DNA of 5,165 nucleotides from an uncultured Eubacteriales bacterium (GTDB lineage Bacteria; Bacillota; Clostridia; Oscillospirales; Acutalibacteraceae). Made by a program: the position numbers and the translations under genes. The notes under the pieces are model-generated. The model saw only the letters and a program-made list of their open reading frames with translations. It had not been told where the DNA came from and ran no database searches. The DNA lies in NCBI GenBank assembly GCA_934630995.1, contig CAKTXU010000165.1, positions 1 to 5,165 of the forward strand. Direction: 5' to 3'. Shown one piece after another: positions 1 to 5,165 of this stretch. Numbering within the stretch: position 1 is the first letter of the stretch; each line of letters begins with the position of its first letter.

Positions 1-125
1 GTATAAGCGGTTATTATCAGCAGGATACGGACAATAGACTTCCGGCGCCTCAGACAAAAGTGGACGGTAGACATGTTCATCACAATCATTTCCAGGACCA
101 TCAGTATTTGGAGCGCCATTTCCAT
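1..125 (-). CDS. N-terminal fragment of a probable membrane protein (runs off left edge)
   Basis: An open frame of 41 complete codons starts at ATG 125-123 and leaves the window at base 1. The start is supported by a run of seven G on the coding strand (131-137), a purine-rich Shine-Dalgarno-like site 5 nt upstream; an in-frame ATG at 119-117 is an alternative. The peptide begins MEMALQILMVLEMIVMNM, a hydrophobic segment, then a basic stretch (RRRK, residues 26-29), then a second hydrophobic stretch (IVRILLIITAY). This alternation fits two membrane helices joined by a positively charged loop. It has its own promoter just downstream of the terminator of the preceding operon, so it is probably a separate transcription unit. 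Multi-helix sensor kinases can begin this way, but too little is visible to name a family. I am fairly sure it is coding and unsure of its function. Confidence 0.6.
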   Translation of the reverse strand, partial: MEMALQILMVLEMIVMNMSTVHFCLRRRKSIVRILLIITAY

Positions 126-147
126 ACCATCCCCCCCTATGCTCACC

Positions 148-176
148 AGCATATCATGCAATCCACCAAATGACAA
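148..176 (-). promoter_or_regulatory. Sigma-A type promoter with extended -10, for the gene starting at 125
   Basis: On the minus strand there is a -35 box TTGTCA (171-176, 5 of 6 consensus), a 17-nt spacer and a -10 box TATGCT (148-153, 4 of 6). TGA directly before the -10 box gives the TGn extended -10 motif. Transcription would start near 141, giving a leader of only about 16 nt that contains the G-run ribosome binding site. The -35 box follows the U-tract of the upstream terminator almost directly. Not tested experimentally. Confidence 0.6.
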
Positions 177-177
177 G

Positions 178-218
178 AAAAAATCCAGCGACGGCCTGCC
201 GGCCGCCGCTGGATTTTT
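178..218 (-). terminator. Rho-independent terminator of the hydrolase-Mur ligase-Ddl operon
   Basis: A 16-bp stem has arms at 180-195 and 202-217. A further C-G pair closes a 4-nt loop, and an A-T pair at 179/218 extends the base. On the minus-strand transcript the only irregular pair is a G-U wobble, whereas on the plus strand it would be an A-C mismatch, so the stem is better formed for minus transcription. Six U residues (178-183) end the minus transcript. The plus side also has five T (214-218), so weak bidirectional activity is possible. It begins 16 bases past the ddl stop codon. Confidence 0.9.
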
Positions 219-233
219 AGACTATATTCATCC

Positions 234-1436
234 TTATGCCTTGCCGCCGGTCTTTCCTCCCTTGGCGCCGCCCAAAGACACCCCGTCCAGAATATTGGTT
301 TCATAGCTGAAGGTCAGAGCCGCCCGCTCACGCTGCCGCTTGAAGGCCAGCTCCAGCATCGCATCCAGCAAGGCGTCGAAGGGCAGGTCGGCCGCCTCCC
401 ACAGATAAAAGGACAGGGAACCGGGAATGGTGTTGATTTCGTTCACCCACAGCCCGCCCGTCACAGTATCGTTGAGGAAGTCGATACGGGCCACTCCGAG
501 GCAGCCCAGGGCCTTGAAGGTTTCCACCGCCAAGGCCTGTACCCTTTCTGTCATTCCGTCGGGCAGCTCGGCGGGGCAACGGCGCTTGAGGCTGCTCATA
601 CCGCCGGACTTTGCCCCGGCAGACTTGCCCCCGCTCAGATACTTATCCCGGTAGGACAGGATTTCATCCGCGCCCGCAGGCTCCTCACAGGCAGAGGGAC
701 GGGCGTCGTTGATGTCCCCCAGAACCGCGCAGTTGATTTCCCGCAAGTTCTCCACCGCCGGCTCCACCAGGACGCGGGCGGAGAAACCCAGGGCGGTATC
801 CAGCGCCCGCTCCAGCGAGGGGCGATCGGCGGCCTTGGAGATCCCCACGGAGGAGCCCAGGTTGACCGGTTTGACGATGACCGGGTAGGAAAAGGCGGAT
901 TCGATTTTTGCCACCACCGCCCCGCTGTCCAGCGCGTGTTCCTTTCCCGTGAACTGGAGCGCATCCAGCACGGGAAGCCCGGCCTGCTTCAATGCGGCTT
1001 TCATCAGATATTTATCCATCCCTACGGCGGAGGAGGCCACATCGCAGGCCGCATAGGGCACGCCCAGCATTTCCAGTTGTCCCATCAGCGTGCCATCCTC
1101 CACGTTGGTGCCGTGGACCACCGGCAGAACCACATCGAACCCGCCCGCCAGATTGGAGCCGAATTTTTTCAGCGGATACCGCAGCATCTGCACCCCCGAC
1201 TCCCCCGGCACCAGCAGAACCCGGGTGGCGTCCCGCAGACAGGCGTCCATATCCTTGTACCGCTCGATATCCCCCATATGGGGGCCGGTATAGAATTCAT
1301 TGTTTTTGGAGAGATACAACGGGATGGGATCGTACTTTTCCCGGTTCAAGGCCGCAAAGGCCTGTATTCCCGAGATGATGGAGACCTCATGCTCCACGCT
1401 TCGCCCGCCGAAAATCACGGCAACCCTGGTTTTCAT
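234..1436 (-). CDS. ddl: D-alanine--D-alanine ligase family protein
   Basis: A 400-residue cytoplasmic ATP-grasp ligase, somewhat longer than the usual 300-370. The family joins two D-amino acids, normally D-Ala and D-Ala, with ATP to give the dipeptide used by MurF. Visible motifs are the N-terminal GGRSVEHEVSIISG (10-23, with a glutamate at 15 as in E. coli DdlB), HGTNVEDG (108-115), the glycine-rich KPVNLGSSVGI (189-199), the omega-loop region with K265-Y266, and the metal-binding RID (317-319) and NEINTIPG (332-339). Keeping Lys-Tyr in the omega loop resembles D-Ala-D-Ala ligases rather than VanA-type D-lactate ligases. The omega loop is enlarged by a Gly/Ser/Lys stretch near 269-282, and the C-terminus is a Gly/Lys-rich tail (389-399). 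I chose ATG 1436, which gives MKTRVAVIFGG with a weak GAGTGG site 5 nt upstream; GTG 1445 is in frame. It starts 18 nt after the Mur ligase stop, so the two are co-transcribed. Confidence 0.93.
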   Translation of the reverse strand: MKTRVAVIFGGRSVEHEVSIISGIQAFAALNREKYDPIPLYLSKNNEFYTGPHMGDIERYKDMDACLRDATRVLLVPGESGVQMLRYPLKKFGSNLAGGFDVVLPVVHGTNVEDGTLMGQLEMLGVPYAACDVASSAVGMDKYLMKAALKQAGLPVLDALQFTGKEHALDSGAVVAKIESAFSYPVIVKPVNLGSSVGISKAADRPSLERALDTALGFSARVLVEPAVENLREINCAVLGDINDARPSACEEPAGADEILSYRDKYLSGGKSAGAKSGGMSSLKRRCPAELPDGMTERVQALAVETFKALGCLGVARIDFLNDTVTGGLWVNEINTIPGSLSFYLWEAADLPFDALLDAMLELAFKRQRERAALTFSYETNILDGVSLGGAKGGKTGGKA

Positions 1437-1454
1437 CCGTACCACTCATTTCTG

Positions 1455-3026
1455 TCAAAAATTATCGGGCAAATCGTTTTCCAGCAGCACGGTGCGCCCC
1501 GGATCAAAGGGTAGCCCGCCCACCCATGCCAGCCCCTCCTGCAGGGTTTTGGCCACCTTGATCCGCTCCGTGGGGAAGCCCGCGGCGGTCAGGCCCTCAT
1601 ACAGCGGCGGGGCCTGCTTCTCCCCCACCAGCACCGCGTAATCACAGCAATCCGCGGCGTATCCGCCAAGCTCGCGGTTGAGCGCCTCCTGCCGGTCGCC
1701 CAGCTCCACCATGCCGGGGGTGACCAGCACCCGCTGGCCGGCAAAGCCGCGCAGCACCTCCAGCGCCGCCCGGAAACCGGCGGGATTGGAATTGTAGGCG
1801 TCGTCGATAAAGCCGTTGGGCAGCAGCTGGAGCCGGTGCGGCACCGGACGCAGCATCCGCACGGGGTATACCAGCTCCTCCAGGGATATCCCCAGGGTAT
1901 GGGCCACAGCGATGCAGCCCACCAGATTCTGTATATTGTGTGCGCCCAGCAGCTTGGTGGTGAATTCCCGGGTTTCCCCGCCCGGCGCCGTCACGATAAA
2001 GCGGGAGCCGCCCGCGTCCACCGCGATATCCGACGCCGTATAGGCCGCGCCGGAGGCGGTTTCCACCCCGTAAGTCACCACAGCGGTATTGGTCACAGGC
2101 CGGGAGCGGATGAGGGCGTTGTCAACGTTGAGGAAAGCCGCGCCGTCGGCGGGCAGGGCGTCGGCCAGCTCAAATTTGGTGCGCAGGACGTTGTCTATCG
2201 TCTTAAAGGTTTCCAGATGCATCTCCCCGACCGAGGTGATGATACCGTAACGGGGATGGACGAGGTCGCAGATTTCCTTGATATCTCCCGGGTTCTTCGC
2301 CCCCATTTCGGCGATAAAAAGCTTGTGCGTGGGGTTCAGCCGTTCCCGGATGGTGCGCACCACCCCCATGGTGGTATTATAGCTTTCAGGCGTCATCAGC
2401 ACATTGTATTTCACCGACAGCAGGGCGTGCAGAAAATTTTTGGTACTGGTCTTGCCATAGCTGCCGGTGATGCCGATGACCGTCAGGTCGTTCATCGACA
2501 GCAGTTTTTTCCGCGCGTCCTCCACATAATGGCGGGAAATAGCGTTCTCCATGGGCCGGTTCAGCCCATTGGCCGCCCAGACCCACAGCCAGGTCAGCGC
2601 GGAATACACAAAAAGCAGAATCAGGCCCAGGACACAGGCCACCCCGTCCAGCAAAAACCACAGCAGGACGGCGACGGCGGCGGTGAGAATCCCCAGGGTG
2701 ACGAAAAGACGCCTGACCCGGGCGGTGACAACCAGAGGCTTCTTGGCCTTCTGGGGCAGATTGAGAAATACCTGCAGAATCAGCAGGGCGGCGGCGATGC
2801 CCATTCCCAGCCGCATGCCGAGAAGGAGCGGAAAAACGCAGGATAGAAAAGCGGCCAGCCAACGCCGGGGGGTAAGCAGACGGGCGCTGTTTTCCAGGCA
2901 CCACTTCCGGTACCGTTCCGGACGGTAGGAGTTGAGCTGGAGCATATGCACAAAATACACGGCCTGGACGGCCGCATTGACCGCAAAGGCCGCCAGATAC
3001 AGGATTTTAAAGAGCAGGTCGGGCAA
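1455..3026 (-). CDS. murF: Membrane-anchored Mur ligase, MurF-like (UDP-MurNAc-tripeptide--D-Ala-D-Ala ligase family)
   Basis: The product is 523 residues. Residues 1-150 hold hydrophobic segments at about 7-29, 57-88, 107-126 and 128-151, giving four or so membrane helices. The ATP-dependent Mur ligase core follows: P-loop GSYGKTST (188-195), SYNTTMGVV (215-223), AEMGA (239-243), VGEMHLETF (266-274) and a lysine at 284 near the usual carbamylated-lysine position. The C-terminal part carries HNIQN, PHRLQL and IDDAYNSNP, the last closely matching MurF. MurF adds D-Ala-D-Ala to UDP-MurNAc-tripeptide. Here the canonical N-terminal UDP-MurNAc-binding domain is absent and replaced by membrane helices, so the exact acceptor is uncertain. 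The C-terminus ends VLLENDLPDNF instead of the KGSR-type ending of canonical MurF. The start is TTG 3026 with an excellent GGGAGGTGA site 6 nt upstream. It lies between the hydrolase and ddl in one operon. Confidence 0.88.
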   Translation of the reverse strand: MPDLLFKILYLAAFAVNAAVQAVYFVHMLQLNSYRPERYRKWCLENSARLLTPRRWLAAFLSCVFPLLLGMRLGMGIAAALLILQVFLNLPQKAKKPLVVTARVRRLFVTLGILTAAVAVLLWFLLDGVACVLGLILLFVYSALTWLWVWAANGLNRPMENAISRHYVEDARKKLLSMNDLTVIGITGSYGKTSTKNFLHALLSVKYNVLMTPESYNTTMGVVRTIRERLNPTHKLFIAEMGAKNPGDIKEICDLVHPRYGIITSVGEMHLETFKTIDNVLRTKFELADALPADGAAFLNVDNALIRSRPVTNTAVVTYGVETASGAAYTASDIAVDAGGSRFIVTAPGGETREFTTKLLGAHNIQNLVGCIAVAHTLGISLEELVYPVRMLRPVPHRLQLLPNGFIDDAYNSNPAGFRAALEVLRGFAGQRVLVTPGMVELGDRQEALNRELGGYAADCCDYAVLVGEKQAPPLYEGLTAAGFPTERIKVAKTLQEGLAWVGGLPFDPGRTVLLENDLPDNF

Positions 3027-3032
3027 CCCGGC

Positions 3033-3041
3033 TCACCTCCC
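3033..3041 (-). promoter_or_regulatory. Strong ribosome binding site fixing the TTG start of the Mur ligase
   Basis: GGGAGGTGA on the minus strand lies 6 nt before TTG 3026-3024. The GTG inside this site is out of frame, and no in-frame ATG lies near the N-terminal helix, so the site decides a TTG start. A near-perfect Shine-Dalgarno with a weak start codon suggests moderated translation; that last point is inference. Confidence 0.8.
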
Positions 3042-3059
3042 TGATGGATGATAACGGCA

Positions 3060-3088
3060 GGCTGGAGCAAATCCGGTTGCTCCCAGCC
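3060..3088 (-). other. Intercistronic RNA hairpin between hydrolase and Mur ligase
   Basis: In the 86-nt gap between the hydrolase stop and the Mur ligase start, the minus transcript can fold GGCTGGGAGCAA (3088-3077) against TTGCTCCAGCC (3070-3060). This is an 11-bp stem with one bulged G and a 6-nt loop. No U-tract follows, so it is not a typical terminator. It could stabilise or process the mRNA, or set the ratio of the flanking genes. It ends 18 nt before the Mur ligase ribosome binding site and leaves that site free. Confidence 0.5.
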
Positions 3089-3112
3089 CGAACGGCTTTA
3101 CACACGCTGCCC

Positions 3113-3877
3113 CTAGGGCAGAAACACGTCCAGCACGCGGCGGCATTGCTCCCACCTATCGGCAAAGGAAAAATGCCCTGCGCCGGGCAGCACAACCAGT
3201 CCCGCGCCGGGAATGCGCTCCTCCATCAGCTTCCCGTCAGCCAGCGGCGTGGCGGTGTCGTTCTCCCCCCAGATAAGGAGGGTGGACGCCTTTATCGCCG
3301 GCAGCAGAGGAGTCAAATCCTCATTGACCGAACGGACCATGGTCTGCCGCATGACCGGGGAGGCCTGGCGGTAATCGGCTGAGCCCCGCTTTTTCTGCAG
3401 CTTTTCCAGCGCGTCGGGAAACAGGTGCCGGATCCCCGGCAGGGAGAGCACGGCCTTGCCTGCTTTGTAACTGTATACCTTCATGTAATAGGAGGCGGGG
3501 CGGCGGGGCTTGATGCCGGCGGCATCGATGAGAACCGCCTTCTCTACAAGAAGGGGGCAGGCGGGATTGCTGAGGAGCTTGATAATCACCCGGCCCCCAT
3601 AGGAATGCCCAACAAGGACGGTCTCCCGAATTCCCAGCCGGGCGGCGAAGTTGAGGATAGAATCCGCGTTATCGTCCACGCACCAGGGGACGGGCGGCTC
3701 GTCGGTGCCGCCGCAGCCCGGCATGTCCGGCGCCACCACCCGATGGGTTTTGGAGAGATGTTCCGTCAGCAGCCGGTAGGTCTCCACCGGAGCGGCCCAG
3801 CCGTGGAGGAGAAGGAGCACCGGCCCCTCGCCCTCGTCGATATAATGGACGTGCAGTCCATCCACGGTACAGTCCAC
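3113..3877 (-). CDS. Alpha/beta-fold hydrolase
   Basis: A 254-residue alpha/beta hydrolase of usual length, with no signal peptide and so probably cytoplasmic. It shows the oxyanion-hole motif HGW (25-27), the strand-turn segment VVAPDMPGCGGTD (47-59), the nucleophile elbow GHSYGG (90-95, Ser92), the acid GENDTATP (Asp207) and GAGHFSF (His235), so the Ser-Asp-His triad is complete. A helical cap lies at about 121-190. I chose GTG 3877 because GGGAGGGG (3883-3890) lies 5 nt upstream and the protein then begins VDCTVDGLHVHYIDEG, the normal start of this fold. An in-frame ATG at 4021 would add 48 residues that do not look like the family and would run through the predicted promoter. It is the first gene of an operon with the Mur ligase and ddl. 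The fold covers esterases, amidases, lipases and others, and the substrate cannot be read here; a role with cell-wall intermediates is only suggested by context. Confidence 0.9.
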   Translation of the reverse strand: MDCTVDGLHVHYIDEGEGPVLLLLHGWAAPVETYRLLTEHLSKTHRVVAPDMPGCGGTDEPPVPWCVDDNADSILNFAARLGIRETVLVGHSYGGRVIIKLLSNPACPLLVEKAVLIDAAGIKPRRPASYYMKVYSYKAGKAVLSLPGIRHLFPDALEKLQKKRGSADYRQASPVMRQTMVRSVNEDLTPLLPAIKASTLLIWGENDTATPLADGKLMEERIPGAGLVVLPGAGHFSFADRWEQCRRVLDVFLP

Positions 3878-3911
3878 GGCCGCCCCTCCCTTCCTCTTTG
3901 CAATGGGGAAA

Positions 3912-3940
3912 ATTATCCCATAAAGCCGGGGGAAAAGCAA
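3912..3940 (-). promoter_or_regulatory. Predicted promoter of the hydrolase-Mur ligase-ddl operon
   Basis: The minus strand has a -10 box GATAAT (3912-3917, 5 of 6 consensus) preceded by TGG, an extended -10 motif. A weak -35 box TTGCTT (3935-3940) lies 17 nt upstream. The start point would be near 3905, about 28 nt before the GTG start, leaving room for the GGGAGGGG site. The -35 box sits in the loop of a GGGGG/CCCCC inverted repeat (3928-3946), and a TGGG-N9-CCCA repeat (3904-3920) spans the -10. The rest of the spacer (3947-4045) shows nothing I can name apart from a short ATGGG/CCCAT repeat. Confidence 0.55.
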
Positions 3941-4045
3941 ACCCCCACGCTGTACTATATGCGCCGTTAATGAAAATCTTGCCGCTAAATGCACAGATGG
4001 TTTTAGTATGGGCGTTCCCATCCGCCTTTACACATCCCGGGCGGC

Positions 4046-4075
4046 AAAAAAGACGCCGCAGACGCGGCGCCTTTT
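4046..4075 (-). terminator. Rho-independent terminator of the cyclophilin transcription unit
   Basis: The minus transcript forms a 12-bp stem, AAAAGGCGCCGC against GCGGCGTCTTTT, with one G-U wobble and a 4-nt loop (4060-4063), ending in six U (4046-4051). On the plus strand the wobble becomes an A-C mismatch, so the design fits minus transcription. It begins 3 nt after the stop codon of the isomerase gene and separates that gene from the hydrolase operon. Confidence 0.92.
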
Positions 4076-4078
4076 GCT

Positions 4079-4933
4079 TTATGCCGTATATTCCAGAATG
4101 TCGATGCTTTTGATGACGACATCCTCCACCGGCTTGTTCTGGGATCCGGTCTTGACCTTCGCGATGGCCTCCACCACGTCCATGCCGTCGTAGACCTGGC
4201 CGAAAACCGTGTGACCGCCGGATGAGCGCCAGGCGCCGTCCAGATAGAGAGAGCCGCCGTGCTCCTTATACAGCTCCCAGACCTCGTCGGGAATCGCTTC
4301 GGCGTTGACCGGCGCTCTTACGTTCTGCTGCAGCAGCGCGCCGTAAAATTTCTTCCAGTTGGTGATGCCCTGCTTTTGCAGTGTGGCCTTTTGCTCCTGA
4401 AAAGCCTCCTGATACCGTTTCAGGTCGGTGGCGAAGCTGTCTCCGGAGGACTGGTTGATGAAGAACTGGCTGCCGTTGGTGTTGACGCCGGCGTTGGCCA
4501 TGGACAGCGCCCCGGTCAGATTGAGGAGCTTCTGATCAAATTCATCCTCGAAGCTGCCGCCCCAGATGCTCTCCCCGCCGGTGCCGGTTCCCTTGGGATC
4601 CCCGCCCTGGATCATGAAATCCTCGATGACCCGGTGGAATATCACGCCGTCGTAATAGCCGTCCTGCGCATGGGTGATGAAATTCTGTACCGCCTTGGGC
4701 GCGGCATCGGGGAAAAGGCGGATGGAGATATCCCCCATACTGGTGTGCATCACGGCGACCTTATCTCCCTCCCCCGGCTTTTCCAGCTGGAAGCCGTAGG
4801 CCTTGTCGGGATATTTGGTGCCGACGTCGTTGGCGGCGCCTCCGCCCTCCTCTTTTTTTGAGCAGCCGCCCAGGGCGGCCGCTCCCAGAGCGGCGGCCAG
4901 CAACAGGGCGGCGGCACGGGTTTTCTGATTCAT
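4079..4933 (-). CDS. Cyclophilin-type peptidyl-prolyl cis-trans isomerase, lipoprotein
   Basis: A 284-residue lipoprotein. After a short basic N-terminus (K4, R6) comes an alanine/leucine-rich signal segment ending in the lipobox LGGC, with Cys24 as the lipid-modified residue. The mature enzyme should sit on the outer face of the membrane and help proline isomerisation in exported proteins. The cyclophilin domain runs from about 57 to 282: FHRVIEDFMIQGGD (99-112, catalytic Arg101 and Gln109), GALSMANAG (141-149), NGSQFFI (153-159) and GGHTVFGQV (239-247, His241). The human CypA tryptophan in WLDG is a tyrosine here (YLDG, 230-233). A helical, lysine/glutamine-rich insert of about 60 residues (168-228) follows the QFFI strand, making it longer than minimal bacterial cyclophilins (about 165-190). 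The chosen ATG 4933 has AAGGATAGGG 7 nt upstream; TTG 4939 is in frame but less likely. It follows the upstream gene by 39 nt. Confidence 0.93.
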   Translation of the reverse strand: MNQKTRAAALLLAAALGAAALGGCSKKEEGGGAANDVGTKYPDKAYGFQLEKPGEGDKVAVMHTSMGDISIRLFPDAAPKAVQNFITHAQDGYYDGVIFHRVIEDFMIQGGDPKGTGTGGESIWGGSFEDEFDQKLLNLTGALSMANAGVNTNGSQFFINQSSGDSFATDLKRYQEAFQEQKATLQKQGITNWKKFYGALLQQNVRAPVNAEAIPDEVWELYKEHGGSLYLDGAWRSSGGHTVFGQVYDGMDVVEAIAKVKTGSQNKPVEDVVIKSIDILEYTA

Positions 4934-4972
4934 TGACAATCCCTATCCTTTCCTTGGGCGGCGGTCCATCTC

Positions 4973-5165
4973 CTACCGCGGGGATTTCCGGCAGATGGGC
5001 GCGCGCCCCTCCTCCAGCCGGAGGAAACGGTTAATCTCGTCGATTTCGGCCGACTGGCGGCGGAGGAAGACGCGGCAGGCCTCGTCCTCCATCAGCAGCC
5101 TGCCCACCCGGCGGACGCCCCGCACAAAGCTCTTTTCCAGCGGCACGTTGGCGTTCAGCCTGACC
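4973..5165 (-). CDS. C-terminal end of an unidentified protein (runs off right edge)
   Basis: An open frame enters from the right edge and gives 63 residues before a TAG stop at 4973-4975. Visible stretches are VRLNANVPLEKSFVRG, LLMEDEACRVFLRRQ and EIDEINRFLRLEEG, followed by a short tail ending CRKSPR. The composition is rich in Arg, Glu and Leu with no prolines in the middle, which suggests helices and a soluble, possibly coiled region. I do not recognise the family. The stop is 39 nt upstream of the isomerase ATG and no terminator or clear promoter lies between them, so the two are probably co-transcribed. It is judged coding because it has the right strand, spacing and amino-acid make-up, while one neighbouring frame checked on the same strand is broken by a stop. 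Confidence 0.6.
   Translation of the reverse strand, partial: VRLNANVPLEKSFVRGVRRVGRLLMEDEACRVFLRRQSAEIDEINRFLRLEEGRAPICRKSPR

Noticed and set aside
73..306. Plus-strand open frame of 77 codons
   Set aside because: It crosses the terminator hairpin and the end of ddl and has no convincing ribosome binding site; the stretch is explained by a minus-strand promoter, terminator and gene start.
590..670. Possible vancomycin-resistance (VanA-type) D-lactate ligase
   Set aside because: The omega loop keeps the Lys-Tyr pair typical of D-Ala-D-Ala ligases, and no vanH or vanX-like gene is present in the window.
936..1514. Plus-strand open frame of 192 codons
   Set aside because: Antisense to ddl, with low-complexity His/Gly/Pro content and no domain; the minus strand holds clear ligase motifs.
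1836..2846. Long open frame of 336 codons on the plus strand
   Set aside because: It lies wholly antisense to the Mur ligase, is rich in His, Gly, Gln and Arg with no recognisable motif, and is an expected by-product of GC-rich codon use in the real gene.
3878..4021. 48-residue N-terminal extension of the hydrolase from ATG 4021
   Set aside because: The extension does not resemble the family, would contain the predicted promoter, and the GTG at 3877 has a much better ribosome binding site.
3878..4045. Small RNA, riboswitch or extra small gene in the spacer before the hydrolase
   Set aside because: No recognisable aptamer, no frame with a good ribosome binding site, and only short inverted repeats; a promoter region explains it best.
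4259..4861. Plus-strand open frame of 200 codons
   Set aside because: Antisense to the cyclophilin gene, whose signature motifs are unambiguous.
1..5165. CRISPR arrays, insertion sequences, tRNA or rRNA genes
   Set aside because: No regularly spaced direct repeats, transposase motifs, terminal inverted repeats or cloverleaf-like segments were seen on either strand.

Overview
The window looks like a stretch of a GC-rich Firmicute chromosome, probably Clostridia of the Oscillospiraceae/Ruminococcaceae type. I base this on the gene content (a cyclophilin lipoprotein with a Gram-positive style lipobox, and a membrane-anchored Mur ligase next to a D-Ala-D-Ala ligase), the strong GGAGG-type ribosome binding sites, the use of TTG and GTG starts, and intrinsic terminators with clean U-tracts. 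The taxonomic placement is inference. Every supported gene is on the minus strand, so transcription runs from high to low coordinates.

In transcription order: (1) 5165-4973 is the C-terminal end of an unidentified, probably helical protein. (2) 4933-4079 follows after 39 nt and encodes a secreted, lipid-anchored cyclophilin-type peptidyl-prolyl isomerase; a strong terminator (4046-4075) lies just past its stop codon. (3) A promoter-bearing spacer (3878-4045) leads into a three-gene operon: a GTG-started alpha/beta hydrolase (3877-3113), a TTG-started Mur ligase with an N-terminal block of membrane helices (3026-1455), and a D-alanine--D-alanine ligase family protein (1436-234). The operon ends at a second hairpin terminator (178-218). 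(4) Directly after that U-tract, a good extended -10 promoter (148-176) drives a gene whose first 41 codons (125-1) encode the start of a hydrophobic, probably membrane, protein that runs off the window.

The central theme is peptidoglycan precursor synthesis. A Ddl-family enzyme makes a D-Ala-D-X dipeptide, and a MurF-type ligase joins a dipeptide to a muramyl tripeptide, so the adjacent ligases form two consecutive steps. The unusual points are that the Mur ligase has transmembrane helices where canonical MurF has its UDP-MurNAc-binding domain, and that an alpha/beta hydrolase heads the operon. A specialised or membrane-localised ligation module is possible, but its real substrate cannot be read from sequence alone. 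No mobile elements, CRISPR arrays, tRNAs or rRNAs were seen.
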